NCBI RefSeq assembly: GCF_023715785.1
Contig: NZ_JAMBOX010000007.1
Span: 1 to 64,000, forward strand
DNA: 64,000 nt
Source: Neobacillus niacini
GTDB lineage: Bacteria > Bacillota > Bacilli > Bacillales > Cytobacillaceae
Direction: 5' to 3'
The notes beneath the pieces are model-generated. The model did not search any database and was not told the DNA's origin. It worked only from the letters and a program-made list of their open reading frames with translations. Shown here piece by piece: positions 1 to 8,009 of this stretch. Numbering within the stretch: position 1 is the first letter of the stretch; each line of letters begins with the position of its first letter. Both the position numbers and the translations under genes were made by a program.

Positions 1-133
1 GCAGGTTGCCCACGTGTTACTCACCCGTCCGCCGCTAACCAGCGGGACTTGCGTCCCAGTGATTCGCTCGACTTGCATGTATTAGGCACGCCGCCAGCGT
101 TCGTCCTGAGCCAGGATCAAACTCTCCGAAAAA
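1..133 (-). rRNA. rrs: 16S ribosomal RNA, 5' end only
   Basis: Read on the minus strand, the segment begins with the universal 16S start motif AGAGTTTGATCCTGGCTCAG and continues through the conserved ACGCTGGCGGCGTGCCTAA and GCGGACGGGTGAGTAAC blocks. The rest of the gene lies beyond base 1. The mature 5' end is placed near 133 by comparison with Bacillus 16S starts, so it is accurate to a few bases. The V1 hairpin is short, as in many Bacillaceae. Confidence 0.97.
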
Positions 134-220
134 GATGAGTTGATTAGCTCATAAAGTTACGTTGGCTCATGTTCCTTATTTATATAGAAGAAACATGATG
201 TTTTTATTGTTGACGTTTTT

Positions 221-234
221 GTTTCAAAGAACAA
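221..234 (-). promoter_or_regulatory. rrn boxA antitermination element
   Basis: On the minus strand the leader carries TTGTTCTTTGAAAC, which matches the Bacillus rrn boxA (TG-TCTTTGAAA type) bound by NusB/NusE. It lies between promoter P2 and the 16S start, the usual place. Confidence 0.75.
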
Positions 235-265
235 TCATGGTCACTGTAAAGAAGCGACAATATCA

Positions 266-294
266 ATTGTACCATTTTGTCTCAAACACATCAA
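266..294 (-). promoter_or_regulatory. rrn promoter P2
   Basis: The minus strand shows TTGATG (-35, 289-294), a 17-base spacer and TACAAT (-10, 266-271). It sits about 130 bases upstream of the mature 16S end and about 97 bases downstream of P1, the tandem spacing usual for Bacillus rRNA operons. Confidence 0.7.
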
Positions 295-362
295 CTATTA
301 ATTTTTACCAATCAGTGATTGATAGTTAATGAATGTTCGACATGTTTTAAAGCGACTTTCCT

Positions 363-391
363 ATCATAACACCTTAGGAGTTAATTAGCAA
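363..391 (-). promoter_or_regulatory. rrn promoter P1
   Basis: The minus strand shows TTGCTA (-35, 386-391), a 17-base spacer and TATGAT (-10, 363-368). An A/T-rich run that could act as an UP element lies directly upstream. Confidence 0.6.
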
Positions 392-534
392 GAGAAATTT
401 TTTTCAAGTTCCTCAGGATTAGAAAACAAAAAATGATGTAAGTTTAGGAAGTTTATCGCCACTCGTAAGTGGCTGGGTTATTAATATACCGTGCATTTGA
501 AATATTATCAATCAGCAATTTTTTCCAATAAGAA

Positions 535-576
535 TGGTGTCAGTACCCGTAATAATTTTGCTAGGGCCTGACACCA
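535..576. repeat. GGTGTCAG inverted repeat
   Basis: Perfect 9-base arms TGGTGTCAG (535-543) and CTGACACCA (568-576) enclose CCC/GGG pairs and an A/T-rich loop. It stands in the gap of roughly 350 bases between rrn P1 and the J-domain gene, where nothing else was recognised. It resembles the dispersed GGTGTC/GACACC palindromes I recall from Bacillaceae genomes. No T-run follows it on either strand, so it is not a clear terminator. Confidence 0.55.
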
Positions 577-745
577 CATATGGACTATCTGTTATTTTTG
601 AGCATTTCATTCACCATCGTTTTCATGGAGTGAATAACCGTTTTCTTGTATCTCGCCGCTAAAATTAGAACTCTAATTTGTCGTGGATTCATGTCTTATT
701 TCTTTTAAAAACTGGCACAGTATCCATCAGTCAATCCATCATTGT

Positions 746-1531
746 CTATTTATCTTTCAAACTATTTTTATATTGATCATAATCCGTTTTAATATAATGG
801 AAGGCTGCAGCGCTTCCTCCGTGGTCGGGATGTGTTAGTTTTAATAATTTTTTAAATCCCGTTAACACTTCTTTCTGTCCCGCTTTTTTGGATAGCCCTA
901 ATTTTTGTCGATAGTCAGAAGGATAAGAAACAGGTGGTGCTTCTGCTGGTTCCTCTACTCTTTTTCCTTGCCTCGAGCGTTCCTCTTTTAGTTTTAACAA
1001 TACCTTTCGTAATTCAAGGTTTTCTTTTAATACCTTTTCAGACTCCTTGGTCCATTCCGATTTTTCTTTCTTAAGAACGGCGAGTTCTCTTTTCAAATTG
1101 TTTCTTTGCTCAATCAATGCTCTTACAGAAGTTTTATGAAGCTCTTCCAGCCCCTGCAACTGCTTATCCTGTGCCTTTATTTTTTCTTTTATATCATGAA
1201 GGGATTTATCTTGTTTAATAGGCCTATTTTCAAACAGGTGTTGCCTCGTTATGTAATTCGATAGTTGGTACCCGTTCCCCACTTTTTGAATCTTGCCTTC
1301 AAGGTACCAGCGTTTCACAAGCGGGATGCCTATACTGGCGGAAACACCGGCATCCTTCAACAATTCGATCGCTTGGTCTGTATCCTCAAGTATATAGACT
1401 GTTTCCCACTGTGCTGCTTTTCCAACATAGCTAATTTTACGCTCGCGCATCCAGCGTCTCACGGTTTCAATACTTTGTTCCTCCGAAAAACCAGCGTTCT
1501 TTAATAAGTCAAATGCTTGATCTGTATTCAC
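746..1531 (-). CDS. J-domain protein with two N-terminal HTH-like repeats
   Basis: This is a protein of about 261 residues. Its C-terminal 50 residues look like a J domain: YRQKLGLS, a helix, then the HPD motif in LTHPDHGG. HPD is the part of J proteins that stimulates DnaK ATPase. The N-terminus has two similar modules of about 32 residues (TDQAFDLLKNAGF... and TDQAIELLKDAGV...), each ending in a R/K-W-motif that suggests a small helical or MerR-like DNA-binding unit. A basic coiled coil of about 90 residues links the parts. A GTG start at 1531 with GGGAG upstream is preferred over the TTG further out. The specific function is unknown. It could recruit DnaK to a DNA-bound or phage-related target. 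Confidence 0.75.
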   Translation of the reverse strand: MNTDQAFDLLKNAGFSEEQSIETVRRWMRERKISYVGKAAQWETVYILEDTDQAIELLKDAGVSASIGIPLVKRWYLEGKIQKVGNGYQLSNYITRQHLFENRPIKQDKSLHDIKEKIKAQDKQLQGLEELHKTSVRALIEQRNNLKRELAVLKKEKSEWTKESEKVLKENLELRKVLLKLKEERSRQGKRVEEPAEAPPVSYPSDYRQKLGLSKKAGQKEVLTGFKKLLKLTHPDHGGSAAAFHYIKTDYDQYKNSLKDK

Positions 1532-1763
1532 ATGATCACTCCCATCCAAATATTGAGGCTTAGATGAATGACGAAATGCTTTATTTTTTATCGAAATGAA
1601 CCATTTTTTGTACTACCATAACTATATTAATTTAGATAAAAACGAAAAGGAATGGCTAAATTAGACTATTAGGATGCTGTTTTTCTGGTGAAAAATGTGA
1701 GGAGATTTAACTATATTGGAGGACGGATGGCGGAAAATAGCGAGTGTAGAAACAGTACGCTAA

Positions 1764-1795
1764 CGAAAAAAAGCCCCGTCAAAGGGCCTTTTAGT
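1764..1795 (-). terminator. Terminator after TrhA gene
   Basis: On the minus strand AAAAGGCCC and GGGGCTTTT pair with one G-G mismatch and are followed by a T-run, right at the end of the hemolysin III family gene. Confidence 0.7.
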
Positions 1796-2432
1796 GTATT
1801 AACGTCAGTACGCTAAAGAAATGCATGATGCTCCCAGCAATCACAAACAAATGCCAAATGGCATGGTGAAATTTAAAGCCTCGCCATATATAAAATACAG
1901 AGCCTACCGTATACATAACTCCCCCTAGGACCAGATAATGAAGTCCTGCAGGTTCCAAAGCGTTTGTAAGTGGTTTCCATGCGAATACAATCATCCAGCC
2001 CATTAATATATAGAGGGCAGTAGAAGTGAAGAGGAACCGTTTGACGAAGAAACATTTAAAAATTGTACCGCCAATAGCCACTCCCCATACAATACCAAAA
2101 ATCGTCCAGCCCAACCATCCATTTACAGCGTTAAACATAAATGGCGTATATGTCCCCGCAATGAAAAAATAAATCGACGAGTGGTCGAAAATCTCAAAAA
2201 TGTCCTTGACCTTACTTCCTTCCGGAAATGCATGCAAAAGTGTTGATGACAGGTACATTAGAACCATTGTTGAACCAAATAATGTGAAACTGACAATATG
2301 CCAGGCATTCCCGTTGATCGACGAAAAAACAATAAGTAAAACCAAAGCCGCTATACTGAGAAGAGCACCGATCCCATGTGTAATGGAATTAGCGATTTCC
2401 TCCCCTTTGCTGAATGTATGTGTGTTTGCCAA
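1791..2432 (-). CDS. Hemolysin III / TrhA family membrane protein
   Basis: This is a protein of about 213 residues with seven predicted membrane helices. The family (PAQR-like, YplQ in B. subtilis) is marked by the early EEIANSITHGIGA segment, the LYLSSTLLHAF-like serine/histidine motif, the DHSSIYFFIAGTYTPF motif and the C-terminal HAIWHLFV histidines. The conserved His/Ser/Asp set is a probable metal site, as in adiponectin-receptor relatives. TrhA has been linked to membrane energetics and lipid homeostasis. A TTG start at 2432 is chosen because AGAGGGG lies 7 bases before it and homologs begin at this point. An ATG further upstream would add 14 poorly conserved residues. Monocistronic. 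Confidence 0.88.
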   Translation of the reverse strand: MANTHTFSKGEEIANSITHGIGALLSIAALVLLIVFSSINGNAWHIVSFTLFGSTMVLMYLSSTLLHAFPEGSKVKDIFEIFDHSSIYFFIAGTYTPFMFNAVNGWLGWTIFGIVWGVAIGGTIFKCFFVKRFLFTSTALYILMGWMIVFAWKPLTNALEPAGLHYLVLGGVMYTVGSVFYIWRGFKFHHAIWHLFVIAGSIMHFFSVLTLIH

Positions 2433-2565
2433 TGGATTTCCCCTCTTAAAATGTTTAATATAAACCGATAGCAAAATGAATGGCTAGCCACTTAATATTA
2501 AGTTTAACATACCATTACTTTATCTGTTCTTGCAAAATGCTTGAGTCTTTGACTAGCCGCTTATT

Positions 2566-3345
2566 TTAAGTTTCGGGACTTAACTTTTTGGACGACTTGT
2601 TCCCCGGGGCAAACCAACCAATTAGAGCAATGGCAACCAAAACACTATAAAAAATCACCGTCCAAGTGGTACCGTGGGGAAAATCATGATTGATGACGCC
2701 AATATCTTCATGGGCGAGGGTAATAACCGCAAGTTTAACTCCGACCCAAGCGACAATGGCATAGGCAGTTGTTTCCAAAGCTGGACGTTTTTCCAAAAGC
2801 TGCACGAACCAGGTTGCCGCGAACTTAATCAGGATAAGACCGGCAATACCTCCAAGAAGGACAACAATAAATTGCCCGCCATCCATCCCGCCAAATTCGC
2901 CAAGAGGTGAATCCGGAAGACCAAGGGCAAGTGCAACCGCGGCCAGAATTGAATCAACAGCAAATGCCAGGTCGGCCAAAGCAATCTTCCCTACAGTCGT
3001 TCCGAAACCTTTACCTTTCGCTTCTTTTTCATCATCCTTATGAATGGTCTTATTTTCTTTTCCAAACTTTGCTTGTATGACATGCTTTAATCCCAGGTAT
3101 AGGAGGTAAGCTGCTCCTATCGCCTGGATCTGCCAAACATTTGCAATAAAAGAAATCACAAACAGGGCTGCAAATCGGAAAACAAATGCCATCAATATTC
3201 CATAATTTATCGCTCTTTTTTTTTGGTCTTCAGGCAAATGCTTGGCAATAACAGCAAGGACCAAAGCGTTATCAGCAGATAACAACCCTTCCAGTCCGAT
3301 TAGAATTAATAATGCCCAGGCGTACTCCAGCCATATTGACTCCAT
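2566..3345 (-). CDS. TerC family integral membrane metal exporter
   Basis: This is a 259-residue membrane protein with about seven helices. It has the TerC signatures GLLSADNALVLAVIAKHL in helix 1 and ADLAFAVDSILAAVAL in the middle; the acidic residues in these helices are typical of the family. It is close in length and motifs to B. subtilis YceF/YkoY, which export Mn(II) and help metalate secreted enzymes. The central loop is charged and lysine-rich. The start at 3345 has AGGAG 8 bases upstream. No yybP-ykoY manganese riboswitch fold was seen in the 217 bases upstream, so metal control may differ from ykoY. Confidence 0.9.
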   Translation of the reverse strand: MESIWLEYAWALLILIGLEGLLSADNALVLAVIAKHLPEDQKKRAINYGILMAFVFRFAALFVISFIANVWQIQAIGAAYLLYLGLKHVIQAKFGKENKTIHKDDEKEAKGKGFGTTVGKIALADLAFAVDSILAAVALALGLPDSPLGEFGGMDGGQFIVVLLGGIAGLILIKFAATWFVQLLEKRPALETTAYAIVAWVGVKLAVITLAHEDIGVINHDFPHGTTWTVIFYSVLVAIALIGWFAPGNKSSKKLSPET

Positions 3346-3501
3346 CCATTTCTCTCCTTTCTAGAGCTAAAAAATATACACTGACTTCTAACGATATAAT
3401 TTCCCAGAAAGTCATAGCTAATCCCGGAAATTTCCTAAGTCAATTCCGTTTTCATAATCAAAACTATGTTGGGGTATCCTTTAAATCAAAACCGTTTTTA
3501 C

Positions 3502-3556
3502 AAAAAAATCCGTAGCCACTCTCCCTTTTTTCGGGACGTGGGCCTACGGATTTTTC
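3502..3556 (-). terminator. Terminator after ftsZ paralog
   Basis: On the minus strand, long arms AAAAATCCGTAG and CTACGGATTTTTT enclose an inner GGGA/TCCC hairpin, with a T-run at the end. It starts 7 bases after the ftsZ stop codon. Confidence 0.85.
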
Positions 3557-3562
3557 CGAATG

Positions 3563-4711
3563 TTATCTTCTTCGATTTCTTCGATTACGCAATAACGAAG
3601 ATACATCTAAATAATCTTCTGGTTCTTTTGTCTCTCGCTCAGAATAATAAACCGGCTCTTCCTGTTTTACAGGATGGCTTCGTGCAGGCTGTTCCTTCTT
3701 AATTGAAAAAGACTTTTCCGTGGATGGTTGAGCGGACGTTTGTACCACCCTGTCTTCTTGTTCGTTGAATCCTGTGGCGATTACGGTAACGATAATTTCA
3801 TCCTGTAAATTTTCGTTAATGACTGAGCCAAAAATCATATTTAGTTCTTCATGAGAAGCAGAAGAAACGATTTCAGCTGCCTCCTGCACTTCAAAGAGAC
3901 TTAAATTTCGGCCCCCGGTAATGTTCATGATGACACCCTTAGCACCATTAATGGAGGTTTCTAGCAGCGGGCTATTTAAGGCTGACTTTGCCGCTTCAGC
4001 TGCGCGATCATCCCCTTTCGCTATCCCAATACCCATTAAGGCGGTTCCTTTGTGGGACATAACGGTTTTCACGTCGGCAAAATCAAGATTGATTAACCCT
4101 GGAACCGCTATTAAATCAGAAATCCCTTGAACACCCTGACGAAGGACATTGTCCGCTTCTCGGAATGCTTCGAGCATAGGGGTTTTCTTATCAATAATCT
4201 CCAATAGGCGGTCGTTTGGAATAATAATTAAGGTGTCCGCTGCTTCTCGCATTTCCTTAATTCCTTGTTCGGCGTTGACTGCACGCTTGCGGCCTTCAAA
4301 TTTAAACGGTCGCGTGACAACCCCGACTGTCAAAGCGCCAATTTTTCGAGCGATGGCAGCAACAGCAGGGGCTGCCCCCGTCCCGGTCCCGCCGCCCATA
4401 CCGGCTGTAACGAAAACCATGTCTGCTCCTTTCAGCACGTCTTCAATCAGCCCCTTACTTTCCTCCACGGCTTTTCTTCCGATCTCCGGATTTGCTCCCG
4501 CTCCTAGACCTCTTGTTAAGGATGCGCCAATTTGCACCCTGATTTCTGCGTTTGATTGATTAAGCGCTTGTCCATCGGTATTGACCGCAATAAATTCTAC
4601 ACCTTCAACTCCTGCCTCGATCATCCGGTTGACAGCATTGTTTCCGCCGCCGCCAACACCGACTACTTTAATCGAAGCAAATTGGTCTATATTGATATCA
4701 TAATTTAACAT
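3563..4711 (-). CDS. ftsZ: FtsZ cell division GTPase, probable second copy
   Basis: This is a 382-residue tubulin-like GTPase. It has the glycine-rich [13 protein letters not shown], the tubulin signature [12 protein letters not shown] (about 104-115), and the T7 catalytic loop NLDFADV (about 208-214), so GTP binding and hydrolysis look intact. The C-terminal linker is short and ends in [17 protein letters not shown], a variant of the FtsA/SepF-binding tail plus a basic tip. ATG at 4711 is chosen because AGAGGG lies 6 bases before it. The gene is alone, with its own terminator. Standard Bacillus ftsZ follows ftsA in the dcw cluster, and from memory this protein differs from it at many positions, such as [11 protein letters not shown] near the N-terminus. 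It is therefore probably a paralog, though a relocated sole copy cannot be excluded from this window. Confidence 0.93.
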   Translation of the reverse strand: MLNYDINIDQFASIKVVGVGGGGNNAVNRMIEAGVEGVEFIAVNTDGQALNQSNAEIRVQIGASLTRGLGAGANPEIGRKAVEESKGLIEDVLKGADMVFVTAGMGGGTGTGAAPAVAAIARKIGALTVGVVTRPFKFEGRKRAVNAEQGIKEMREAADTLIIIPNDRLLEIIDKKTPMLEAFREADNVLRQGVQGISDLIAVPGLINLDFADVKTVMSHKGTALMGIGIAKGDDRAAEAAKSALNSPLLETSINGAKGVIMNITGGRNLSLFEVQEAAEIVSSASHEELNMIFGSVINENLQDEIIVTVIATGFNEQEDRVVQTSAQPSTEKSFSIKKEQPARSHPVKQEEPVYYSERETKEPEDYLDVSSLLRNRRNRRR

Positions 4712-4885
4712 GGTTATCCCTCTTTCTTCATCCATACCTAGAGAACAGGTCATTTTCAGTCTTTTTCATGTGGTTAGTAGAGTAATAGACATTCTAATCC
4801 CTACTATATAAAAATAAGTATACACAACCTTTCCATTTCATTTATTAACATAAGGTAACATTCTAATTACGAACCGGTTAAAAAC

Positions 4886-4926
4886 AAAAAACGCTAAACT
4901 CCAAAATAGGAGTTTAGCGTTTTTCT
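4886..4926 (-). terminator. Terminator after SRP RNA
   Basis: A near-perfect hairpin has arms AAAAACGCTAAACTCC and GGAGTTTAGCGTTTTT with a 6-base loop. It is T-rich on both sides and so can work in both directions. It directly follows the SRP RNA on the minus strand. Confidence 0.85.
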
Positions 4927-5010
4927 GACTATGTAATAGCCCACACAATTCCACTAGTTATGGCTGCTGCGTTCCCGCCCTGACCCTTTCCTAGTACCGT
5001 TGTTGGACTA
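4927..5010 (-). ncRNA. ffs: Small (4.5S-like) signal recognition particle RNA
   Basis: The minus strand holds the SRP domain IV core GGTCAGG-GCG-GGAA-CGC-AGCAGCC. This matches E. coli 4.5S RNA at the GTCAGG and AGCAGCC sides of the symmetric and asymmetric loops that bind Ffh, and has a GGAA tetraloop on a GCG/CGC stem. Outer stems form from ACTAG/CTAGT and from the end segments TAGTCC/GGGCTA. A TATA-rich -10 region (TATATTATAA, 5014-5023) precedes it and a strong terminator follows. No Alu domain is present upstream, so this is the small type, whereas B. subtilis uses a large SRP RNA of about 270 nt. The ends are estimated. Confidence 0.82.
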
Positions 5011-5115
5011 CACTTATAATATACCACGTTTCTAACATGGAAGTAATCTGTAAAATTTGGGAATCCACAGGTTAATCTAAAACAGACATTTCGTGGTTCT
5101 TGGCCTTAGCAGAAA

Positions 5116-5994
5116 TTATTCCAGTATATTCCTTAATGTGCCGATTCCTTCAATTGTAATCTCCATTTCATCCCCAGAAGTTAGCCAGATTTGTTCATTC
5201 TCTGGCAACCCTAAAATAACTCCTTCCGGTGTTCCGGTAAAAATAATGTCCCCTGGTTTCAATGTTATATGTTTTGAGATATAGCTAACGATCGTCGCAC
5301 AGTCAAAAATCATATGTTTTGTATTGGAAGACTGCCGGACTTCACCATTTACCCTACATTCGATGTTTAAATTTTGCGGGTCAACTTCCTCAGCGGGAAC
5401 AATATATGGGCCAATTGGAGCGAATCCGTCAGCGGATTTCCCAAGTAACCATTGACTAGACGTAAACTGTAAATCCCTTATACTCAAATCGTTTCCTACG
5501 GTATAGCCGAAAACGAAAGATAGTGCTTCATTCTCCTCGACGTTTCTTGCCTCTTCCCCGATAACAATCACTAACTCGGCTTCATAATCAAACAGGTTTC
5601 CTTTAGATGGAAGGGATATTCGTTCGTTATGGGCGGAAAGGGAGTTGTTAAATTTACTGAACAGGACAGGGGCCTTTGGGATTTCTTCTGTCTTCGCTTC
5701 TTCAACATGACTAAGATAATTTAATCCGACACAAACAATCTTTTCTGGATTTTGGATCACTGGCTGATACACAATCTTCTCTTCATTTAAAAATAACGAT
5801 GGATACGAATTGTTTGCTGTACGATCAGCTAATTTCCTTATGGTTGATAAGCCTTTCCCTTTTATTAAATCTTTCATACTTTTTGGTACATCTTCGTTAA
5901 ATTCTTGTCCTGCTTTTTCAATATCAAGAATTCCCTGCTCGGTTTTGACACCTAATTTCACTTCGCCATTTAACTTAAAGTTTAATAATTTCAT
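5116..5994 (-). CDS. Fumarylacetoacetate hydrolase family protein
   Basis: This is a 292-residue FAH-superfamily enzyme. The catalytic domain starts near residue 85 (PEKIVCVGLNYLSHVEEA). It contains the metal-binding acidic residues in FDYEAELVIVIG and VGNDLSIRDLQ, then GKSADGFAPIGPYI and the closing PGDIIFTGTPEGV. Family members hydrolyse C-C bonds of acylpyruvates, decarboxylate oxaloacetate, or isomerise 2-hydroxymuconates with Mg/Mn. The substrate cannot be fixed from sequence. It is the last gene of the aminotransferase / D-amino-acid operon (9226 to 5116), 26 bases after the DAO gene, so a keto-acid product of that pathway is a reasonable guess. Confidence 0.9.
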   Translation of the reverse strand: MKLLNFKLNGEVKLGVKTEQGILDIEKAGQEFNEDVPKSMKDLIKGKGLSTIRKLADRTANNSYPSLFLNEEKIVYQPVIQNPEKIVCVGLNYLSHVEEAKTEEIPKAPVLFSKFNNSLSAHNERISLPSKGNLFDYEAELVIVIGEEARNVEENEALSFVFGYTVGNDLSIRDLQFTSSQWLLGKSADGFAPIGPYIVPAEEVDPQNLNIECRVNGEVRQSSNTKHMIFDCATIVSYISKHITLKPGDIIFTGTPEGVILGLPENEQIWLTSGDEMEITIEGIGTLRNILE

Positions 5995-6020
5995 AAACTA
6001 ATCTCCCAATTTCTAATTTG

Positions 6021-7148
6021 TTAAACAGTTTTTTTCAACTCAATGCTATGGCAGGTTTGATACGGTGTAAGATCCAACTCAATCTCTTCATCCTGAATGA
6101 TGGAAGCTGCCAAACGACCGACATATGGCCCAAATGTAAGCCCGGATTTCCCTAATCCAGTAGCAAGGACAATTCCTTCGAGTGTATCTATAGTTCCTAG
6201 AATCGGTAATAAATCTGGACCCATTGGCCGAAATCCGATCCGAACCTCTTCCAACGTTCCATCTTCTAAACCAGGCGCAACCATCAGAGCTTCTGTCAGT
6301 ACCTCATTTACCCCACCGGCAGTCAATCGATAATCAAATCCTGATCCGGTTTCTCTAGTTGCCCCTGCTACTATTCTGCCATTATCAAATGGGACCAAAT
6401 AATGGCCAGACTCTGGTATAACAATTGGCCAATTAGAAGTATCCTTTTCCAGTAATTTTATATGGGCGATCTGACCGCGCTGTGGACTCACGTTTAACTG
6501 AATTCCAAACGGCTCCAATACTTCAGGAGCCCATGCCCCTGAAGTTAGTAGCACTTTATCTGCAAAAATAGTTTCTTTTCCAACCGTAACACCAACTACT
6601 TTCCCGTTCTCATGAACTAAATGTGCTTCACCGTCCACAAACTCAGCCCCGTTACGCCTAGCAGCCCGTTTTAGAGCATCACGTAACAAAGCACCATCTA
6701 CTCTAGCCCCTCCAGATACATACACAGCTTCCATATTTTCGTTAAGTGGTGGAAATACCTCTTGTGCCTGCGCTCCATTTAAACGAACAATATCGCCAAT
6801 CTCAGGTGTTTCCATCCGCTGTTTTTTCAATCTTTTTTCAACTTCATCCATTTTATCGGGGTCCGTCGAAACACGTAAAGCCCCAACTTTTTTGTAGCCG
6901 ACATCATCTTCTCCGTCCTTTTTCAAGGAAGAAATTAATTCAGGATAGTCAACATAAGCTTTCACAGCGAGGCTATACCAAGTCTCATTTTCAATGTCTC
7001 TAATCCAGGGACAGACGATCCCAGCCCCAGCAGTAGTTGCCTTACCTTCTTGTTTTTTATCGATCATGATGACTTCCACATTATTTTTGGCCAAGTGATA
7101 GGCGGCGCTTGCGCCTGCAATTCCTGTTCCAATTACAATCACTTTCAT
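6021..7148 (-). CDS. FAD-dependent D-amino-acid oxidase/dehydrogenase family protein
   Basis: This is a 375-residue DAO-family flavoprotein. The N-terminal dinucleotide fold is VIGTGIAGASAAYHLAKN followed by an acidic strand end (MIDKK). The FAD-contacting segment GAGIVCPWIRDI lies near residue 42, and the C-terminal motif is GFRPMGPDLLPILGTI...ATGLGKSGLTFGP. Enzymes of this type oxidise D-amino acids, glycine, sarcosine or related amines to imines. No signal peptide or quinone anchor was seen. It lies 30 bases downstream of the D-amino-acid aminotransferase gene and ahead of the FAH gene, which supports a D-amino-acid clearing role. It is distinct from the second DAO gene at 9660. Confidence 0.88.
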   Translation of the reverse strand: MKVIVIGTGIAGASAAYHLAKNNVEVIMIDKKQEGKATTAGAGIVCPWIRDIENETWYSLAVKAYVDYPELISSLKKDGEDDVGYKKVGALRVSTDPDKMDEVEKRLKKQRMETPEIGDIVRLNGAQAQEVFPPLNENMEAVYVSGGARVDGALLRDALKRAARRNGAEFVDGEAHLVHENGKVVGVTVGKETIFADKVLLTSGAWAPEVLEPFGIQLNVSPQRGQIAHIKLLEKDTSNWPIVIPESGHYLVPFDNGRIVAGATRETGSGFDYRLTAGGVNEVLTEALMVAPGLEDGTLEEVRIGFRPMGPDLLPILGTIDTLEGIVLATGLGKSGLTFGPYVGRLAASIIQDEEIELDLTPYQTCHSIELKKTV

Positions 7149-7178
7149 TTATATCACTCCCTTTGACCCAACTCCGCT

Positions 7179-8009
7179 TTAATGCGTAAGTTCGTAGTAT
7201 TCACTTTGGATTTTCTTGGTTATTTCGCCTATTCCGACCGTTTTCTCGTCTACTTGACGAATGGGTATGATGCCTAAAAAAGTTACCGTTAAAAATGCTT
7301 CATCTGCGTTTAATAAAAATTCCTTACTGAAAGCTGTTTCAACTATTTCAAAATTATTCTTTTGGCAAATTTCAATGACTGTTGATCTAGTAATGCCATT
7401 CAATATATAGTTATTGGCAGGATGTGTGTAAAGCATACTCCCCTTTACCACAAATACATTGGATGAGCTGCCTTCTGTTATGGTCTCTCCCCGATGCAGG
7501 ATCGCCTCGAAACAATTATTTTTAATGGCTGTTTCTTTTGCTAATACATTAGGCAACAAATTTAAGCTCTTTATATTACATCTAAGCCACCTAACATCTT
7601 CCACAAGCATCGTTTTTACCCCATATGCATAAAAGTCATCTGGCAGTCTCGTTGTTTCGGTTACATGCGCAATTAGTTTAGGCAGTACCTCTGGTTTAGG
7701 AAAATGATGCGTTCTTGGAGCTGCCCCTCGGCTAATTTGTAGATAAATAAAGCCAGTAACTAAATGATTCTTTGCCTGAAGTTCCATCAATTTTTCCTCT
7801 AATACCTTTATATCGTATGGAAGGGGTAGTTGGATTTGGTCAGCGCTCGACTGCAGTCTAGTCAGATGTTGATCCATCTTAAAAGGCACGCCATTATAAA
7901 CCCCAATGACTTCATATACGCCATCGCCAAATACATAGGCTCGATCCAAAAAACTTATCTCGACATTTTCTCTAGGAACAATCTGTTGGTTTTCAAGAAC
8001 ATAGTTCAC
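7179..8009 (-). CDS. dat: D-amino-acid (D-alanine) aminotransferase
   Basis: This is a 276-residue fold-type IV PLP enzyme. The PLP lysine is K147 in CNIKSLNLLPNVLAK. Key motifs are FGDGVYEVIGVYNG, the D-alanine aminotransferase hallmarks RGAAPRTHHFP and VRWLRCNIKSLNLL, ILHRGETITEGSSSNVF, and YTHPANNYILNGITR, which line up well with the Bacillus sp. YM-1 enzyme as recalled. It converts D-alanine and 2-oxoglutarate to pyruvate and D-glutamate. The start is GTG at 8009, overlapping the previous stop (GTGA), so it is translationally coupled to the class I aminotransferase. In this island it may use D-alanine formed by OrtAB; it could also supply D-Glu/D-Ala for the cell wall. Confidence 0.92.
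   Translation of the reverse strand: MNYVLENQQIVPRENVEISFLDRAYVFGDGVYEVIGVYNGVPFKMDQHLTRLQSSADQIQLPLPYDIKVLEEKLMELQAKNHLVTGFIYLQISRGAAPRTHHFPKPEVLPKLIAHVTETTRLPDDFYAYGVKTMLVEDVRWLRCNIKSLNLLPNVLAKETAIKNNCFEAILHRGETITEGSSSNVFVVKGSMLYTHPANNYILNGITRSTVIEICQKNNFEIVETAFSKEFLLNADEAFLTVTFLGIIPIRQVDEKTVGIGEITKKIQSEYYELTH

Noticed and set aside
3346-3500. yybP-ykoY manganese riboswitch before the TerC gene
   Set aside because: TerC relatives often have one, but the conserved bulge and stem sequences of that RNA could not be found in this leader.
4149-4559. 136-codon plus-strand frame inside ftsZ
   Set aside because: It is antisense to a highly conserved gene, with a composition expected from the reverse frame, and has no ribosome binding site.
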